From Theobroma cacao (Eukaryota > Streptophyta > Magnoliopsida > Malvales > Malvaceae), in the NCBI RefSeq assembly GCF_000208745.1, contig NC_030858.1:2321728-2385727 (forward strand): DNA of 64,000 bases, written 5' to 3'. A model generated the notes under the pieces. The model had not been told where the DNA came from and ran no database searches. It was given only the letters and a program-made list of their open reading frames with translations. Made by a program: the position numbers and the translations under genes. Below, piece by piece: positions 58,005 through 64,000 of the stretch (position 1 is the first letter of the stretch; every line of letters starts with the position of its first letter).

Positions 58005-60370
58005 GCTGCGTAGCAACGCTCGCAGAAATCGGGCCTCTATCAACCCTAACCAGAATCCAAACCCGATTAATAATATTCTCCCCCAACCCGATACCAACGA
58101 CAGCAAGAAAAAGAGCAAGTTTACTGTACGCACTCGCCAGGGGAGAACCGCACAGAACAGGAAACAGAAGGACGCGATCGTCGCTGCCGTTTATGAGAAC
58201 AAGCTTAACGACAACGATAACAAACACAATAACATCGTGAGCGGTGCTGGTTTAGAAACGACGCCGTTTGGAAGGAAACAGGACAAGGATATTAAAGAAC
58301 TTAGGGTTTTGAGAGAAGAGGTTGCCGAGAAGAAGATGGACGAATACGATAGTGGTGGCCGTAGCGGCGATAAAGGGCCCGGCGCTGAAGATGAAGGAAG
58401 TACAGCTCCGCTTCCCGAGAAGGTATCTTGTTCTCTGGATTTTTCTATTTTATTTATTTGGTAAGATTTCTGTTTTTGGATTTCCGATTTTAATTTTTTT
58501 TGCCCTTTTAAATTTTATCGTTAAGGAATCCGGAGAAGGGAAGGAGGGAAAGAAGATGTATATTTATTCTTTTTCTCTTCAAGTTGTAGCCTTATTATTT
58601 CCGTACATTTTTGGTTTTGGGTTACTTTTAACTGTTGTATTGGTTGCCACTTCAATCTACCTTGACATTAGTATTTAAAAATAAGGTTTAACTGTTGTCT
58701 TAGGCTTCATTGACCACAAGTTACATTCTGAACAAAAACCAGATAACATTCGTTGTTTTTGTCGCAACAGGTTCAGGTAGGTGGTTCCCCAATGTATAGA
58801 ATAGAAAGGAAACTGGGGAAAGGAGGCTTTGGACAAGTGTATGTTGGTCGACGAATTGGCGCTACTGGTCCAGGAGCACTTGAGGTACGGAGTTGTCTTA
58901 CAGGCGGTTTTAGTACGTACTCAAATAGTTCATATGGCAATGTGCTAAACCTGTTATGTTTGAATTTTAGGTAGCTTTAAAATTTGAGCATAGGAGCAGC
59001 AAAGGATGTAATTATGGGCCACCATATGAGTGGCAAGTTTACAAGTGAGATTCCTATCATCTTATTGTTTAATGATTGTTATATTTGTACCGTAGCCTCA
59101 CTTATAAGGGTTGTATGTCATTTGAGATTTTAACTATAGCTTCGAATTCTTTTTGTGCAGTGCACTTGGTGGTAGCCATGGTGTGCCTCGAGTTCATTAC
59201 AAGGGCCGGCAAGGTGACTACTATGTTATGGTATGTGTTTTCTTTAATGCAATCTCCTAGTTTTGTAATATATATGTATCAAGTTTTAGAGTTTGACTTT
59301 GAGATGTTATGATATTTTTAACAGGTTATGGATATGCTTGGACCTAGCTTATGGGATGTTTGGAATAATAACTCGCACACGTAGGTTCATTGGAAGTTGC
59401 ATGGTGGATTTTACTTAATTTATTAATGAATTGACTATCTAATGGTAGCTTTATCTTTTCAATATCAGGATGTCCATCGAAATGGTTGCATGTATTGCCA
59501 TCGAGGCCATCTCGATCTTAGAGAAGATGCACTCCAGAGGGTGATACATTTATTTTCTTTTTTTGCCTATGATTTGTTTGTTTTTATAGCATGCTGCAAG
59601 AGGATTTGTTGTTAAGAGAGTTGATGTGATGGAATTGATAAATGTTGATAATCTGTCCACTGGATTGAGGTCCCCATCATTGGTTTTGGGTGGAATGCAT
59701 TATGATTCTTCCAGTTACATCAGTTCTTTTTTCTTTGTCAGTAGAAAACTATTGGAGCTATAATGCTGTTGCTTCTATAATTTGTAGATACGTGCATGGG
59801 GATGTGAAACCTGAGAACTTCTTGCTTGGTACTCCGGGAACCCCAGATGAGAAAAAACTTTTTCTTGTTGACCTAGGATTAGGTAAGCTGTAAATTTTGT
59901 TCTTTTAAGATATATTTTATATGCAGATCCCAATCATTCCTGACTGTTCTGTTTCTATTCTGACTTAACAGCGACCAGGTGGCGAGATAGTTCAAGTGGT
60001 CAACATGTTGAATATGATCAACGTCCTGATGTTTTCAGGTAAAATTAAAGTTATATATTACCTTTGCATGATTTTCTTTTTCCTTTCTGGGGTGGTGCAT
60101 AAGTTAGATTTGTTCATCTATCTATAAGCTTGGGGGTTCTTTTCCTTTTTTTCTTTTTTAAGGTTATGATTATCAGTTATTGATAAGTCCTGTACTGCAG
60201 GGGAACTGTACGGTATGCTAGTGTTCATGCTCATCTTGGTAGAACTGGGAGCAGGAGAGATGATCTTGAATCTCTGGCTTACACACTCATTTTTCTCCTC
60301 CGTGGTCGGTTACCTTGGCAGGGATATCAGGTTTGGATTCCTTAAATAAAGATGTCAGTATGTTCATATT

Positions 60371-60426
<56 letters not shown>

Positions 60427-60468
60427 NNNNNNNNNNNNNNGTTAATATATATATATTATATATATGTA

Positions 60469-60500
<32 letters not shown>

Positions 60501-62265
60501 ATCTGTTACATTTCTGATGCAAGTGGCTATTTTAGGGTGAAAATAAAGGCTTTCTTGTTTGTAAGAAGAAGATGGCAACTTCCCCAGAAACTTTGTGTTG
60601 CTTTTGCCCTGCACCTTTCAGACAGTTTGTTGAATATGTGGTGAATTTGAAGTTTGATGAGGAACCGAATTATGCAAAATATATCTCTCTATTTGATGGA
60701 ATTGTTGGTCCAAATCCAGATATTAGGCCAATAAATACTGATGGTGCTCAGAAGGTAATTTTGGCTTCTTGTCTCTGCATTATTTGCTCGACTTGTCTTT
60801 GAGAAAGATGTGTATCTCATATGTTGGAACTCATTTAACACATATATTTTTGTCTTGAAGCTTATATTTCAAGTAGGTCATAAGCGAGGACGGTTGACGA
60901 TGGAGGAGGAAGAGGATGAACAGCCAAAGAAGAAGGTTCGAATGGGAATGCCTGCAACACAATGGATTAGTGTGTACAATGCTCGTAGGCCTATGAAGCA
61001 AAGGTATCTATCATAAGATCACTATCAAGCTTTACAAGTTCATGAATAAGAATAAATGCTGATAATTTCTATCTCCTGTTGTAGATATCATTATAATGTG
61101 GCAGATGTGAGGCTTCCCCAACACATAGAGAAAGGAAATGAAGATGGGTTATTTATCAGCAGTGTGGCTTCTTGTTCGAACCTATGGGCTCTTATTATGG
61201 ATGCTGGCACTGGCTTCACTGCTCAAGTTTATGACCTCTCACCATACTTTCTTCATAAGGTTGCTTGTGTTCCTTTGGATTCTAAGACCTTTATCTATTG
61301 CAAGTCTGCTACATTATATATTTCATTTTAAGTTGCATGCTAATGTGATATTTGCACTTAGTTATGTATGTCAAACACTATTGTAAATAGCTCTTGGTTT
61401 GTGGTTTGGCACAAATATTAATTATCAATTTTGTTACTTTCTGAAGGAATGGATTATGGAGCAATGGGAAAAGAATCACTACATCAGTGCAATTGCAGGA
61501 GCTAATAATGGGAGCTCATTAGTTGTAATGTCTAAGGGTTAGTTTGCACGCTCTTCAATTGTGATATTGCATTTCCCACACTGACATTTCCATTGGCAAA
61601 TAGGAGGTTTCCACAAGAAATTACCATTTTTTTATTTATGTAGTCTATATCTTATTTCTTTTGCTTTATTGAATGTAGGGACGCAGTATTTGCAGCAATC
61701 TTACAAAGTTAGCGATTCGTTTCCCTTTAAGTGGATCCACAAAAAATGGAGGGAGGGTTTTTATGTGACTGCCATGGCCACTGCCGGAAGCAGATGGGCG
61801 ATTGTTATGTCGCGTGGTGCTCCATTTTCTGACCAGGTTTTTAGTGGATTTCAAGAATATCTGTTGATGCACTCCATTGTAGTAAACAAAATGCATATGG
61901 CCTGATGATATCCTTTTTGGGTCCACTTGCAGGTTGTAGAATTAGATTTTCTCTATCCTAGTGAAGGTATTCATCGGAGGTGGGATAGTGGCTACCGCAT
62001 CACATCAACTGCTGCAACTTGGGATCAAGCTGCTTTTGTTCTTAGTATTCCAAGAAGAAAACCTGCAGATGAAACTCAGGAGACCCTCCGAACTTCTGCG
62101 TTTCCTAGCACTCATGTGAAGGTATTGCATTCAACTCTGTTCGCTAGCTTATTTCATCCTTTCTTCCTAAAAGTGTAAATGTTTACATAGTGCTTTTTTC
62201 CTCAGGAGAAATGGGCGAAGAATCTATATATTGCATCAGTTTGCTATGGTCGAACTGTTTCGTGA
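57997..62265 (+). CDS. MLK3: MUT9-like serine/threonine kinase (MLK/PPK family, casein kinase 1 type)
   Basis: A nuclear CK1-class kinase; Arabidopsis relatives phosphorylate histone H3 and light/clock regulators. Sixteen exons: 57997-58422, 58771-58884, 58971-59044, 59161-59230, 59325-59380, 59469-59540, 59788-59882, 59972-60038, 60201-60330, 60536-60754, 60861-61003, 61085-61259, 61447-61537, 61679-61836, 61933-62121, 62206-62265; 2139 nt, 712 aa. The N-terminus (about 1-140) is basic and low complexity. The kinase domain has [13 protein letters not shown] (Gly loop), EVALKFEH (Lys), [14 protein letters not shown] (catalytic loop), LVDLGLATRW (DLG) and [20 protein letters not shown]. After it come [13 protein letters not shown] and a conserved C-terminal module with repeated W and G blocks ([31 protein letters not shown]), ending [10 protein letters not shown]. 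It is closest by memory to At2g25760. Exon 11 begins at 60861 ([11 protein letters not shown]), chosen because the later acceptor breaks the frame. Confidence 0.95.
60378..60500. repeat. (TA)n microsatellite and assembly gap in intron 9 of the kinase gene
   Basis: A long TA dinucleotide run flanks 14 unresolved bases (N at 60427-60440). The true length of the repeat is not known from this assembly. It lies wholly within the intron 60331-60535, so the protein is unaffected. Confidence 0.95.
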
Positions 62266-64000
62266 ACTGCCACAATTTTGTTCAGATGCCACACATTTTA
62301 TTTGATCGTGCATATGTATGACAAGACGGCTCTGCTGCTTCATTTTTAGGGAACTAAGCTCTTTAGCCAGATTGATTGATGGCAGCATTTGGGAGTTGAT
62401 GTATGCAAAATTCTACTTTATCGTCACCATCATGTAGCGTCTTTTCAACCACCTGTGCACTGTCATTCAATCAAGTCAAATCTTTATGAGCTAATTTCAG
62501 ATCTTTTGTCCCATTAGATGTGGGTGTTCTTACCTTACTTGTATAGTTTTGAAATTATAATTTCTTGGTTGAAGGGAAGTGCACAGGTTATGTTTTCATT
62601 GTTGATGGTGTTTAAGGAATCTACAATGATGATTTTATGCTGGAGTCTACATGCCTTGAGTTACTCGGTCTGTACTATGTCTAGCCTTGTTTTCTGGACT
62701 AGAAGATCATAATGGTCTTTCACCCTTTCACTTCTGGGATGTCTGATTTGACCCTAAAGAAGAGAGAATGTTACTTATTTTGTATATTTTGAAGCAACAG
62801 TATGTAATGGGATATCATTATTAACTTTTGCGCTATAGTTGATGCTAGTATTCTCATTTCCCTCAAAGCTATCCAGTGCATGCAGCACATGATCCATCTG
62901 AATATTTTATGGACAGTTAGAATAACACAATCACAACTACAAATACCTCATCCTTTTGCCAAACTCCCCATTGTTTCAAATTATTTGGGGTAGATGTTTT
63001 TATCCCATTATTTCTTCTTTTCTTATATGAGTGAGTTCATGCTGTTGTTTTCATTAGGTGCATGCTAGAGGTGATATATCTGTTTCCCATCAAGTTTTAC
63101 CGTCCATTGTGGATAAGCATCTGAATAATTGAAGTTGTGATCTTTCAGTGTACCAACCTTTTAATACTCTTTTACCTTTTGAATGCCATAGTGGTAATTT
63201 GTAATAGTTTGCTGATGTAGTCTAATAATGCCATATTTTTAGCTCACAATTTGTTTCTTAACCCTATCTCAATGCTGTACTTTGGAGTTTAGAGTGGTGT
63301 TATGTAGTGAATTTTTTGTCGTAGGCTCCAATTGTGAGCGTACAAGATGCATTTGTATCATTAACAGATGTCAAAATCTCAGAAGCAGAAATGCAGCAGA
63401 GGCCTTTTATATGTGCCTAAAAGTTTTTGCTAAGGAACAGCCAGGAGACCAACCAGTATTGATTTGGTAAGGAACTTTCACAAGTGAACTTGATGCATAT
63501 TTTTAGGTCATGTGACTAATTGTACACTTTCCGAGCAGTTTTTGTGTACATGGGCCATTCTTTTTATTTTCTATGTTTTTGCACATTTTTCAGGTATAGC
63601 TTCAGGCTGATCTTTGAAAATTCCAACTGTATACTTCTCCTGCTTTTAAAGTGGTAAGCATACGGCTTTTTAAGCAATTCATATGTTCATCTTTGCTGGG
63701 GAGTACCTGATGAATTCTTGTCCATGTCTGATTTTGCCTTCTGTGATTGGAACTGATGATACAGAAATACAAGCACTTACCAGCTCCTGGTAATGCTTGG
63801 GGCACTACTTTCATTACCTCTGTGCATTCTATTATATGTGGCATCAAAATACTAAGTAACTTTTTCTAACATGATGAAAGTTATTGATATTGTGGTTAAA
63901 GAATCTATAATATTGATTTGAATTTCTCCTTATAGGGTCTGGGTTAAGGGAATGGAGAGTTTTGTTTTCTAGCTCAGTGACTTATCATACAATAAGGCAA
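62266..64000. other. 3' flank of the MUT9-like kinase gene
   Basis: The first part is the kinase 3'UTR. The rest is AT-rich with no frame that shows a family signature; short frames near 63282-63470 and 63602-63847 do not look coding. Nothing else is supported to the window end. Confidence 0.6.

Noticed and set aside
60890..60893. Later acceptor (AAGTAG) for kinase exon 11
   Set aside because: Using it puts the exon out of frame with an early stop; the acceptor before 60861 restores [11 protein letters not shown], which matches the family.

Overview
This window is nuclear DNA from a dicot plant, probably a woody rosid. The evidence is AT-rich non-coding DNA, GT-AG introns, plant-only gene families (HD-ZIP III, DUF1677, DUF761, MUT9-like kinase), microsatellites and fragments of non-LTR retroelements. 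It is not bacterial, so there are no operons. I reconstructed gene models by splicing from family knowledge. All four spliced models that could be fully closed have a total length divisible by three and end at a natural stop: HD-ZIP III 839 aa, LRR receptor kinase 970 aa, alpha/beta hydrolase 398 aa, MUT9-like kinase 712 aa.

Layout. 1-3270 is upstream DNA. 3279-10169 (+) is an ATHB-8-like class III HD-ZIP gene with 18 coding exons, a long uORF-bearing leader and a miR165/166 site that exists only after splicing. 10170-16324 has no gene I can support. 16325-19784 (-) is an SKM1-like LRR receptor kinase with a degenerate kinase core. 26004-26560 (-) and 29651-30205 (-) are two DUF1677 zinc-ribbon-like proteins. 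30206-37417 is gene-poor with AT-rich, transposon-like islands. 37418-40247 (+) is a membrane-anchored monoacylglycerol-lipase-type hydrolase. 41510-51191 (-) carries three SRPBCC/lachrymatory-factor-synthase-like genes, and 46230-46799 (+) is a DUF761 gene. 57997-62265 (+) is a MUT9-like (casein-kinase-1-type) kinase.

The most informative structure is a tandem segmental duplication. Unit 1 (40128-49543) and unit 2 (49558-56274) both begin inside the last exon of the hydrolase gene. Both carry an SRPBCC gene and a roughly 150 bp repeat (single in unit 1, about three copies in unit 2), and both end in the same two-exon gene remnant. The units then diverged: unit 1 keeps a second SRPBCC gene, the DUF761 gene and an organelle-like insert, while unit 2 carries about 3 kb of AT-rich DNA instead.

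The gene content matches, from memory, Arabidopsis blocks around At2g25760-At2g25790 (kinase, SRPBCC, DUF1677, SKM1) and At4g32870-At4g32880 (SRPBCC, ATHB-8). That suggests a conserved neighbourhood rather than a functional cluster. I found no CRISPR array, tRNA or rRNA gene, and no clearly novel biological system. The best second-look items are the duplication, the split miRNA site, the uORF clusters and several orphan exon-like fragments.
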